Below are positions 39,037-46,550 of a DNA stretch of 64,000 bases, one piece after another. This DNA is from Kluyvera intermedia (GTDB lineage Bacteria; Pseudomonadota; Gammaproteobacteria; Enterobacterales; Enterobacteriaceae). The stretch covers positions 4,464,001 through 4,528,000 of the forward strand of contig NZ_CP139986.1 of NCBI RefSeq assembly GCF_034424175.1, in the 5' to 3' direction. Under the pieces are notes generated by a model. It searched no databases. It was not told the DNA's origin and saw only the letters and a program-made list of their open reading frames with translations. Position numbers and translations under genes: made by a program. Within the stretch, counting starts at the first letter, position 1, and each line of letters begins with the position of its first letter.

Positions 39037-41298
39037 TTACGCCTGCCGCAGATTTTGCGCGGCTTTCACCATATTCGCCAGCGCGGCCCGGGTTTCCGGC
39101 CAGCCGCGCGTTTTCAGGCCGCAGTCGGGGTTAACCCACAGACGTTCCGCCGGAATACGTTGCTCGGCTTTCTTCAGCAGCGCTTCAATCCATTCCACGC
39201 TCGGCACGTTTGGCGAGTGAATGTCGTACACGCCAGGCCCGATATCATTCGGGTAGTCGAACTCTTCGAACGACTCCAGCAGTTCCATATCAGAACGCGA
39301 GGTCTCAATGGTAATGACGTCCGCATCCAGCGCCGCGATGGAATCCATGATGTCGTTGAACTCGCAGTAACACATGTGAGTGTGGATCTGCGTGTCGTCC
39401 TTCGCCACTGAGGCATTAATACGGAAGGCTTCCACGCCCCACTCCAGATACGCCGCCCAGTCACTACGACGCAGCGGCAGACCTTCACGCAGCGCTGGTT
39501 CGTCGATCTGGATGATACCGATACCGGCAGCTTCCAGATCCGCGACTTCATCACGCAGCGCCAAGGCAATCTGCTTAGCAATAGTTTCGCGGGTCACATC
39601 TTCACGTGGGAATGACCAGCAAAGAATGGTCACCGGGCCAGTCAGCATGCCTTTGACCGGTTTGTCGGTCAGCGATTGGGCGTATTTTGCCCATTCCACG
39701 GTAATCGCTTGCGGGCGACTGACATCGCCAATCACCACCGGCGGTTTCACGCAGCGTGAGCCATAGCTCTGTACCCAACCGTTTTGCGTAAAGACAAAGC
39801 CGTCGAGGTGCTCACCAAAATATTCGACCATGTCGTTACGTTCAGCTTCACCGTGCACCAGCACATCGAGGCCTAAACGCTCCTGCTCCACAATAGCCTG
39901 TTTGATGTGCTCGGCAATCCCGGTGCGGTAGTTGCTCGCGTCGAGATTGCCTTTTTTGAAGTCCAGACGCAGACCGCGGATTTCTGTGGTTTGCGGGAAG
40001 GAACCGATGGTCGTGGTCGGCCATGCCGGCAGGTTAAAGCGTGCACGCTGGGCTCTAGCACGTACCGGATAAGCATTAGCACGCTGGCTATCCTGCGCGG
40101 TAATCGTTGCCAGACGTTTTTCAACCACAGCATTGTGGACGCGGGTTGACTGCCGACGCGCCTGAATCGGCGCACTCCATTCTACCAGCGCAGCGGTATT
40201 GCCCGTGTTCAGCGCATCACGCAGCAGCGCCAGCTCACCACATTTTTGCAAAGCGAAAGCAAACCAGCTCTTCACTTCAGCATCAAGGCGGGTTTCGACG
40301 CTCAGATCAATGGGGCTGTGCAGTAGGGAGCAAGAAGAGGCCACCCAAAGCGGACGTTTGCCGACAATCGCTTTAATCTGGGTATATTTTTCGGTCAGAT
40401 CGGCACGCCAGACGTTGCGGCCGTTAATCAAGCCTGCAGAGAGCAGCCAGTCTGCCGGTAGACGCTGATGCAGTTCCTCAACATCATCGCTGCCGTGTAC
40501 GAAGTCAACATGCAGCCCCTGTACCGGCAGCGCGGTAAGGGTATCCAGATTCGGCGTTACCCCTTCAAAATAGGTGGTCAACAGCAGTTTAACCTGCCCA
40601 GTCAGCGCATCGTATGCTGGTTTAAAGGCGTTCAGCCAAACCTGGGGCAACTCTAAAACCAGCGCAGGCTCATCAATTTGTACCCACTCAATACCGCGTT
40701 TCGCCAACTCACCCAACACCTGCTGATAAACCGGCAGGATATCGTTCAGCAGACTCAGGCGGTCAAACTGTTCGCCCTTCACTTTCCCCAGCCACAGGTA
40801 GGTTAGCGGGCCCAGCAGTACGGGTTTTACGTTGTGGCCGAGCGCCAGTGCTTCATCCACCTCATCCAGCAGTTGGGTCCAGGTCAGTTTGAACTGCTGC
40901 CCCTTGGTGAATTCAGGCACCATGTAGTGATAGTTGGTATTAAACCATTTGGTCATTTCTGCCGCCGCCGCAGGTTCACCGGTCGGTGCGCGGCCACGGC
41001 CAATGCGGAATAATGTGTCGATATCAACAGAGCCATCTTTATTCTGATGGCGCGCCGGAACGTTACCCAGCAGCAGGCTGGTGGTCAGCACGTGATCATA
41101 CCAGGCAAAATCGCCCACCGGCAGCAGATCGATACCCGCTTGTTTCTGCTGTTGCCAATGACGAGCGCGCAGCTCACGGCCCACGGCCAGTAGTTCTTCA
41201 CGGGAGGCGTTACCCGCCCAATAGCTCTCTTGCGCTTTTTTCAGCTCGCGACGCAGGCCAACGCGAGGGAAACCGAGGGTGTGGTTTTGAATAGTCAT
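39037..41298 (-). CDS. metE: Cobalamin-independent methionine synthase
   Basis: It transfers a methyl group from 5-methyltetrahydropteroyl-triglutamate to homocysteine, the last step of methionine synthesis when B12 is absent. The ATG at 41298 gives 753 residues, the E. coli length, and is better placed (6 bases) after GAGAGG than the ATG one codon upstream. The zinc site is visible in HTHMCYC (His641/Cys643 region) and PDCGLKTRG (Cys726 region). Divergent from its activator metR. Confidence 0.98.
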   Translation of the reverse strand: MTIQNHTLGFPRVGLRRELKKAQESYWAGNASREELLAVGRELRARHWQQQKQAGIDLLPVGDFAWYDHVLTTSLLLGNVPARHQNKDGSVDIDTLFRIGRGRAPTGEPAAAAEMTKWFNTNYHYMVPEFTKGQQFKLTWTQLLDEVDEALALGHNVKPVLLGPLTYLWLGKVKGEQFDRLSLLNDILPVYQQVLGELAKRGIEWVQIDEPALVLELPQVWLNAFKPAYDALTGQVKLLLTTYFEGVTPNLDTLTALPVQGLHVDFVHGSDDVEELHQRLPADWLLSAGLINGRNVWRADLTEKYTQIKAIVGKRPLWVASSCSLLHSPIDLSVETRLDAEVKSWFAFALQKCGELALLRDALNTGNTAALVEWSAPIQARRQSTRVHNAVVEKRLATITAQDSQRANAYPVRARAQRARFNLPAWPTTTIGSFPQTTEIRGLRLDFKKGNLDASNYRTGIAEHIKQAIVEQERLGLDVLVHGEAERNDMVEYFGEHLDGFVFTQNGWVQSYGSRCVKPPVVIGDVSRPQAITVEWAKYAQSLTDKPVKGMLTGPVTILCWSFPREDVTRETIAKQIALALRDEVADLEAAGIGIIQIDEPALREGLPLRRSDWAAYLEWGVEAFRINASVAKDDTQIHTHMCYCEFNDIMDSIAALDADVITIETSRSDMELLESFEEFDYPNDIGPGVYDIHSPNVPSVEWIEALLKKAEQRIPAERLWVNPDCGLKTRGWPETRAALANMVKAAQNLRQA

Positions 41299-41328
41299 CA
41301 TATGCCTCTCATGGAATTTTCAGTATTT

Positions 41329-41352
41329 AGCCGTCCAGATGTTTACACATCC
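41329..41352. promoter_or_regulatory. Tandem Met boxes (MetJ operator) in metE-metR gap
   Basis: Three adjacent 8-base units, AGCCGTCC, AGATGTTT and ACACATCC, resemble the MetJ consensus AGACGTCT. They are positioned to repress metE and metR together when S-adenosylmethionine is high. The middle unit is the best match. Confidence 0.65.
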
Positions 41353-41403
41353 ATAATTGGCGGTTACTGTATAATCCTCAAGCGCAATTTGTTCATGCCG
41401 AAG

Positions 41404-41416
41404 TGAAGGACTTTCA
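41404..41416. promoter_or_regulatory. MetR-like site overlapping the metR start codon
   Basis: TGAAGGACTTTCA fits the MetR consensus TGAA-N5-TTCA exactly. It ends at the first base of the metR ATG. A -10-like TATAAT lies at 41370-41375. Binding by MetR is inferred from the match only. Confidence 0.4.
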
Positions 41417-42369
41417 TGATCGAGATTAAACACCTGAAAACGCTCCTGGCGTTGCGGAATAGTGGTTCACTGGCAGCCGCCGCGGCGACGCTGCATCAGA
41501 CCCAATCCGCCCTGTCTCACCAGTTCAGCGATCTGGAACAGCGCCTTGGCTTTCGGCTATTTGTACGTAAAAGTCAGCCGTTACGCTTTACCCCACAGGG
41601 AGAGATTCTGCTACAGCTGGCAAACCAGGTGCTGCCGCAAATTAGTCAGGCGCTGCAAGCCTGCAATGAGCCTCAGCAGGCGACGCTACGCATCGCCATT
41701 GAATGCCATAGCTGTATTCAGTGGCTGACACCCGCGCTGGAGAACTTCCACAAGCAGTGGCCTCAAGTGGAGATGGACTTTAAATCTGGCGTGACGTTCG
41801 ACCCACAGCCTGCCTTGCAGCAGAGCGAACTGGACATTGTGCTGACCTCCGACATTCTGCCGCGCAGCGGCCTGAATTATTCTCCGATGTTTGATTTTGA
41901 GGTGCGTCTGGTGCTGTCGCCGGATCATCCGCTGGCGACCAAAACGCGTATTACGCCGGAAGATTTAGCGCCAGAAACCCTGCTGATATACCCGGTACAA
42001 CGTCAGCGTCTGGATATCTGGCGTCACTTCCTGCAACCAGCAGGTATCAGCCCACAGTTGAAAAGCGTCGATAACACGTTGCTACTGATTCAGATGGTTT
42101 CTGCGCGGATGGGCATTGCCGCACTGCCGCACTGGGTGGTAGAGAGTTTTGAGCGCCAGGGTCTTATCGTGACCAAAACCCTGGGCGAAGGGCTGTGGAG
42201 TCGGCTGTACGCCGCCGTGCGCGATGGCGAGCAGCGTCAGCCGATTATGGATGCGTTTATTCGCTCAGCGCGGAACCACGCTTGCGATCATCTGCCGTTT
42301 GTGAGGAATGCGGAGCTACCCAACGCCGATGTACCCAAAGTGAGGCCAGGATCACCGCGGCCCCTGTAA
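41416..42369 (+). CDS. metR: LysR-type regulator of methionine synthesis genes
   Basis: MetR activates metE and metH with homocysteine as co-effector. It is 317 residues, as in E. coli: an N-terminal winged helix (LLALRNSGSLAAAAATLHQTQSALSHQFSDLE, about 9-40) and a periplasmic-binding-protein-like effector domain. The last 38 codons overlap the end of yigM on the opposite strand; the C-terminal ending (VRPGSPRPL) is nonetheless conserved with E. coli. Confidence 0.97.
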   Translation: MIEIKHLKTLLALRNSGSLAAAAATLHQTQSALSHQFSDLEQRLGFRLFVRKSQPLRFTPQGEILLQLANQVLPQISQALQACNEPQQATLRIAIECHSCIQWLTPALENFHKQWPQVEMDFKSGVTFDPQPALQQSELDIVLTSDILPRSGLNYSPMFDFEVRLVLSPDHPLATKTRITPEDLAPETLLIYPVQRQRLDIWRHFLQPAGISPQLKSVDNTLLLIQMVSARMGIAALPHWVVESFERQGLIVTKTLGEGLWSRLYAAVRDGEQRQPIMDAFIRSARNHACDHLPFVRNAELPNADVPKVRPGSPRPL

Positions 42370-43156
42370 GGAAGCTCGGCCAGTGGGGCTGTTGATGCCA
42401 GATAGCCAGGTTAACCAGCAGCCCCGCAGGCACATGCATATTGTTCATAATGCCCAGCGTGCCCGCATCCACCTGTGTGGCACCGTAGTTCCACATAAAG
42501 TAGCCAATTCCCGACGCCACCACGCCAAGGAACACCAGAATGCCCCACTGCGGTAGCGTCTGTGGCATTTTCTGCGCATTGCCCAGCAGTGACCAAGCCA
42601 CCACGGCCACCAAAAAGGCGCCAAGGTAGAACCAGGCAAATGCGTTGTGCTGCGGCATCGGACGGGTTTCCATCAGGCGTTTATAACCCACCATGCCGAT
42701 GGCAAAGACGATATTGGAGAGCTGCACCAGTATCAACCCTGTCCAGAAATGGCTAGTGACATGGTCATAACGAATAATCCCCGCGCCAATCACCGCTAGC
42801 AGCGCGCTAAACGCATAGCTCCAGCGCAGGCGACGTCCACTCATCAGGTCATAAATCAGCGTGATGTAGAGCGGTGTTAGCACGGTAAACAGCAGCAACT
42901 CGGAGACGGTCAGGTAGAGATAGGCGCGGAAGCTCAGCATATACATAATGCCAAGCTGCATCGCCCCTACCAGCATATACAGCCCCACTGTTTTCAGACT
43001 GTGCCCGCGCGTACGCAGAAACGGCAAAAATACCAGTGCCGCCAGACCGACACGCACCAGCACGGCAAAATAACTATCAACGTGCCCGGCGAGGTACTCG
43101 CCGTAGAAGCTAAAAGAGAAAGCCCACAGGATCGTGGTAATAATCAGGAGCGCCAC
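42257..43156 (-). CDS. yigM: Biotin transporter, EamA/DMT family
   Basis: A 299-residue inner-membrane protein with ten predicted hydrophobic segments in two EamA repeats, shown in E. coli to carry biotin uptake (also called BioP). The start is GTG at 43156, giving the E. coli length and N-terminus (MALLIITTILWAFSFSF). A perfect 11-base inverted repeat spans this start. It converges on metR with a 113-base overlap. Confidence 0.95.
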   Translation of the reverse strand: MALLIITTILWAFSFSFYGEYLAGHVDSYFAVLVRVGLAALVFLPFLRTRGHSLKTVGLYMLVGAMQLGIMYMLSFRAYLYLTVSELLLFTVLTPLYITLIYDLMSGRRLRWSYAFSALLAVIGAGIIRYDHVTSHFWTGLILVQLSNIVFAIGMVGYKRLMETRPMPQHNAFAWFYLGAFLVAVVAWSLLGNAQKMPQTLPQWGILVFLGVVASGIGYFMWNYGATQVDAGTLGIMNNMHVPAGLLVNLAIWHQQPHWPSFLTGAAVILASLWVHRRWVAPHSSQTADDRKRGSALSE

Positions 43157-43191
43157 AATGAATGTCTCATAGGAAGATGAACATTCATTGT
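43155..43191 (-). promoter_or_regulatory. Perfect inverted repeat across the yigM start
   Basis: ACAATGAATGT (43155-43165) and ACATTCATTGT (43181-43191) are exact reverse complements separated by 15 bases. One arm includes the GTG start codon of yigM, so it could be an operator or an mRNA hairpin hiding the start. The sequence is unlike the BirA operator. Confidence 0.5.
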
Positions 43192-43207
43192 AGCGAAGAA
43201 GAGGGTT

Positions 43208-43236
43208 GACAACTGACCACTTAGTGACCAGTTGTC
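43208..43236 (-). other. Hairpin between yigL and yigM
   Basis: On the minus strand GACAACTGGTCAC and GTGGTCAGTTGTC pair over 13 bases with two G-U wobbles around a TAA loop. It starts 6 bases after the yigL stop and has no T-tract on that strand, so it is an mRNA structure or protein site rather than a simple terminator. Confidence 0.55.
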
Positions 43237-43241
43237 ACTTT

Positions 43242-44042
43242 TTAATCAAGGTACAAATTGCGCAGGTAGTGTGGAACCGCATCATCAGCGTTAGAACCTA
43301 TCACTTCCAGATCGGGGTGAAGATCCTTCAGGCGCTGATGGGCACCTTCCATAATGCAGCCTTTACCGGCCATCGACAGCATTTCTGCGTCGTTCATGCC
43401 ATCGCCAAAGGCGATACAGTCTTTCAACGTGTAGCCCATCGCTTTTGCCACCGCTTCCAGCGCGTGGCCTTTAGATACGCCACCCGCCATCACTTCCAGA
43501 CAGGTCAGAGTAGAGAAACTCACATTAACGCGATCGCCCCAGCGCGCGTTAATGGCCTGCTCCAGCGGTAGCAGCGTTTCGTGGTCGTTGCAGGTAAAGA
43601 ACACCTTGCTCACGCCTTCCGGCTCCAGCAAACCCGGCTCATATAACGTGTAGTTGAAGACCGCTTCTTTGAAGAAACGCATCTCTTCCGGACGATGGCG
43701 ATTCATAAACCATTCATCATCACGATAAACGTTGGTGACGATATCCGGGTTGGCATTCACCATCCCGAAGAGATCGGTCGCAATATCGCGGTCCAGGTTA
43801 TGGGCGAATACCTGGTTGCCATCAGCATCGTGTACCCGCGCGCCGTTCGAGGTGATCATGTAGGATTTGATCCCGAGGTTATCGCGGATCTGCCCAACAT
43901 CAATGTAGTGACGCCCGGTCGCGAAGACGAAGTTCAGACCGCGCTCGGTCAGCAACTTGAGAGTCTCTTTTGCGTATGGCGTTAAGTGGTGATCAGGGGA
44001 GAGTAAGGTACCATCTAAATCAGACGCAACAACCTGGTACAT
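43242..44042 (-). CDS. yigL: HAD-family sugar/pyridoxal phosphate phosphatase
   Basis: A 266-residue Cof-type HAD hydrolase. The nucleophile motif is ASDLDGTLL (about residues 7-15); motif II TSNG is near 65, the lysine region MAGGVSKGHAL near 190 and the second aspartate motif FGDGMNDAEML near 213. The E. coli enzyme dephosphorylates pyridoxal phosphate and several sugar phosphates; substrate here is by homology. 40 bases after pldB. Confidence 0.94.
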   Translation of the reverse strand: MYQVVASDLDGTLLSPDHHLTPYAKETLKLLTERGLNFVFATGRHYIDVGQIRDNLGIKSYMITSNGARVHDADGNQVFAHNLDRDIATDLFGMVNANPDIVTNVYRDDEWFMNRHRPEEMRFFKEAVFNYTLYEPGLLEPEGVSKVFFTCNDHETLLPLEQAINARWGDRVNVSFSTLTCLEVMAGGVSKGHALEAVAKAMGYTLKDCIAFGDGMNDAEMLSMAGKGCIMEGAHQRLKDLHPDLEVIGSNADDAVPHYLRNLYLD

Positions 44043-44082
44043 ATTCGAATTTAACCTCTAAAAGTGCGGCGCTGGCGCCGAA

Positions 44083-45075
44083 TTAACGATGTCGATGGAA
44101 AAAATCGACGATGGCAGTGAGCGCGACTGAGCGCATAGCGTCCTTTTCAAAAAGGATCTCATGATAGGCACCTTGTATGACAAGCGGCTTACCGCCATCG
44201 CAAGGATGGCCCGCTTCGGCGCGAATTTCACAATAACGATCGTGCATGCGATTATCAACGACGCGTTCTTCCTCCGCCTGAATCAGCAGCACGGGGAAAG
44301 TGTCCGTCGCGGCATTTGCCAGGATTTGTTCTCCCGCCAGAATACCTTCTCGCACCCAATGGTACGTGGGCCCGCCCACGCGTAGCCGGGGTTCATCCGC
44401 ATAAAAACGGACATTACGCCGGTAGCGCTCGCGGCTATGGGTTAAGGTGTTAACGCCGAACGGTAACGCGTACCATCGGCCCGTCCCCATTGCATACCCT
44501 TCCCGAACACGCTGATGGCCCTCAGCCCAATCGAGAAGCGGTCTGACAACCCACTCCGGCAGACGCATAATAATACCGAACATCGGCGCACAAAGCGCGA
44601 TGGCATCACAGCCCTGGGGTTTGCGTTGCAAAAATTGTGTCGCAATCGCGCCGCCCATCGAGTGGGCGAGAATAAACCGCTGCCGCCAGCGCCCCGGAAC
44701 CACTTCTTGCTGCCAAAAAGCATCAAGATCATCGACATAGTCGCTAAAATTCGCGACATGCCCACGATGTGAATCCGACAGCATGCGTCCAGACCGTCCC
44801 TGCCCACGGTGGTCGATAATCAACACATCAAAACCACCGTGGAAAAGATCGTACGCCAGTTCGGCGTACTTTACGTAGCTTTCAATTCGTCCAGGGCAGA
44901 CCACAATTACGCGGTCATGCGCCGGAGAACTGAAACGAACAAACCGTACAGGAACACGATCGACACCGATAAACTCCGCTTCTTCCCGCCCGCGCCAGAA
45001 CGTCGTCAGTGGGCCGGTGGTAAACGCAGCAAAGGCGTTTTCTCTTGTTTCCCAATCCTTTTGCTGTTGAAACAT
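44083..45075 (-). CDS. pldB: Lysophospholipase L2
   Basis: An alpha/beta hydrolase that removes the fatty acid from lysophospholipids at the inner membrane. The ATG at 45075 (MFQQQKDWETRENAF) matches the E. coli start and gives 330 residues after a GGTGGAAG ribosome site; the frame is open 37 codons further up. The nucleophile elbow is AHSMGG, with IDHRGQGRSG before it and the histidine in QGAYHEILFE at the end. The C-terminus is about 10 residues shorter than in E. coli. Divergent from rhtB. Confidence 0.95.
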   Translation of the reverse strand: MFQQQKDWETRENAFAAFTTGPLTTFWRGREEAEFIGVDRVPVRFVRFSSPAHDRVIVVCPGRIESYVKYAELAYDLFHGGFDVLIIDHRGQGRSGRMLSDSHRGHVANFSDYVDDLDAFWQQEVVPGRWRQRFILAHSMGGAIATQFLQRKPQGCDAIALCAPMFGIIMRLPEWVVRPLLDWAEGHQRVREGYAMGTGRWYALPFGVNTLTHSRERYRRNVRFYADEPRLRVGGPTYHWVREGILAGEQILANAATDTFPVLLIQAEEERVVDNRMHDRYCEIRAEAGHPCDGGKPLVIQGAYHEILFEKDAMRSVALTAIVDFFHRHR

Positions 45076-45184
45076 CGGGCTTCCACCCCAGTTAACCGCT
45101 GAAAATTGTTTTTTTGTGACGCTCAACACAGCGCCTATACAATAGCGTATTGTGGCATAAAAACAGACAATCAGGGAGTTTCTC

Positions 45185-45805
45185 ATGACCTTCGAATGGT
45201 GGTTCGCCTACCTGCTCACATCCATAATTCTCAGCCTGTCACCGGGCTCAGGGGCGATTAATACCATGACCACCTCGATAAACCACAGCTACCGGGGCGC
45301 TGCGGCTTCCATTGCCGGTCTACAAACCGGGCTGGCGATTCACATCGTGCTGGTTGGCGTGGGTCTTGGGACGCTCTTTTCTCGCTCGGTGTTGGCATTT
45401 GAGGTACTGAAATGGGCAGGTGTTGCCTATCTTATCTGGCTCGGGATCCAACAATGGCGTGCAGCAGGTTCTATCGATCTGAAAACACTGGCGAAAACGC
45501 AAACTCGCGGAAAGCTTTTCCAGCGAGCGGTTTTTGTTAACCTGACCAATCCTAAAAGCATCGTGTTTCTTGCAGCACTTTTCCCGCAGTTTATCTCCCC
45601 GGATCAGCCGCAGGTGATGCAGTATCTCGTGCTCGGCGTGACGACCATCGTCGTGGATATTATTGTGATGATTGGCTACGCCACGCTGGCCCAGCGAATC
45701 TCGACCTGGATTAAGGGGCCGAAACAGATGAAGGCATTGAATAAGGTGTTTGGTTCGTTGTTTATGCTGGTGGGTGCACTGCTGGCGTCGGCGCGGCACG
45801 CGTGA
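45185..45805 (+). CDS. rhtB: Homoserine/homoserine lactone efflux protein
   Basis: A LysE-family inner-membrane exporter of 206 residues with about six hydrophobic segments. The N-terminal family signature SLSPGSGAINTM is near residues 18-29 and NLTNPKSIVFL near 120. It converges with its paralogue rhtC, with a shared hairpin terminator between. In E. coli RhtB exports homoserine and homoserine lactone. Confidence 0.95.
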   Translation: MTFEWWFAYLLTSIILSLSPGSGAINTMTTSINHSYRGAAASIAGLQTGLAIHIVLVGVGLGTLFSRSVLAFEVLKWAGVAYLIWLGIQQWRAAGSIDLKTLAKTQTRGKLFQRAVFVNLTNPKSIVFLAALFPQFISPDQPQVMQYLVLGVTTIVVDIIVMIGYATLAQRISTWIKGPKQMKALNKVFGSLFMLVGALLASARHA

Positions 45806-45810
45806 TAGCT

Positions 45811-45838
45811 GCCCACTCACACATTTGTTTGAGTGGGC
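45811..45838. terminator. Terminator between rhtB and rhtC
   Basis: GCCCACTC and GAGTGGGC flank a 12-base AT-rich loop, 5 bases after the rhtB stop and 7 before the end of rhtC. The flanking T/A runs are weak, so termination efficiency is uncertain. Confidence 0.6.
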
Positions 45839-45845
45839 TAAACCC

Positions 45846-46469
45846 TTAACGCGAAATAATCAGATGAATACCAAATCCCGCAAACAGGGTTCCGGCTATA
45901 CCGTCGATCCATTTCGCGGCACGCTGGTAACCACGGCGCATCGCCGGTAGCGCAAACAGGCTGGCGACAACGGTGAACCAGGCCAGCGTTTCAAGAATAA
46001 TCAGGACGAAGATGCCCCAGCGCTCACCCGCACCGACGTTATCGCCAACAAACAGCGAGAACACAGAGCCAAAATAGATAATCGCTTTTGGATTGGCCAG
46101 GTTTGTCAGCAAGCCTTTCATAAAGCTGCGTCCACCTTGGGCCAGTTCAACCTGAGGTTCTTCTGCCACCGCAGATGTCTCTTTTTTTAGCGCCCCACGC
46201 AGCATCTGGTAACCCATCCAGCACAGATACAGGCCACCGCCGACCATGATAATGGTATGCAGCCACGCCATTTTTTCGATAATCAGATGCAGGCCGAGCA
46301 GCGCAACGCCCGCCCAGACCATCACGCCGCCGGTGATCCCCAGCACGCCCATCATCGCTTCTTTTCGCGAGCGGCTAACAGCAGTTTGAGACACAAAGAA
46401 GAAGTCCGGCCCCGGGCTCATCAACGCAATGATGTGCACCAGCGCCACGGTAAGAAACAGCGTAATCAT
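45846..46469 (-). CDS. rhtC: Threonine efflux protein
   Basis: A LysE-family exporter of 207 residues, one more than E. coli RhtC, with the signature ALMSPGPDFFFVSQTA near residues 15-30 and NLANPKAIIYF near 123. It exports threonine and homoserine in E. coli. It follows recQ after 81 bases, the usual pldA-recQ-rhtC order. Confidence 0.95.
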   Translation of the reverse strand: MITLFLTVALVHIIALMSPGPDFFFVSQTAVSRSRKEAMMGVLGITGGVMVWAGVALLGLHLIIEKMAWLHTIIMVGGGLYLCWMGYQMLRGALKKETSAVAEEPQVELAQGGRSFMKGLLTNLANPKAIIYFGSVFSLFVGDNVGAGERWGIFVLIILETLAWFTVVASLFALPAMRRGYQRAAKWIDGIAGTLFAGFGIHLIISR

Positions 46470-46550
46470 GATAGACCTACCAACGGGACGATAAATTCGC
46501 GGAAAAATAGTACAGTGAGTGACTATCCTGACACTTTTTACGTGGGCTGA

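Noticed and set aside
43155..43211. A BirA operator upstream of yigM
   Set aside because: GGTTGACAA at 43203-43211 resembles one half-site, but no partner TTGTAAACC half-site occurs at the required distance.
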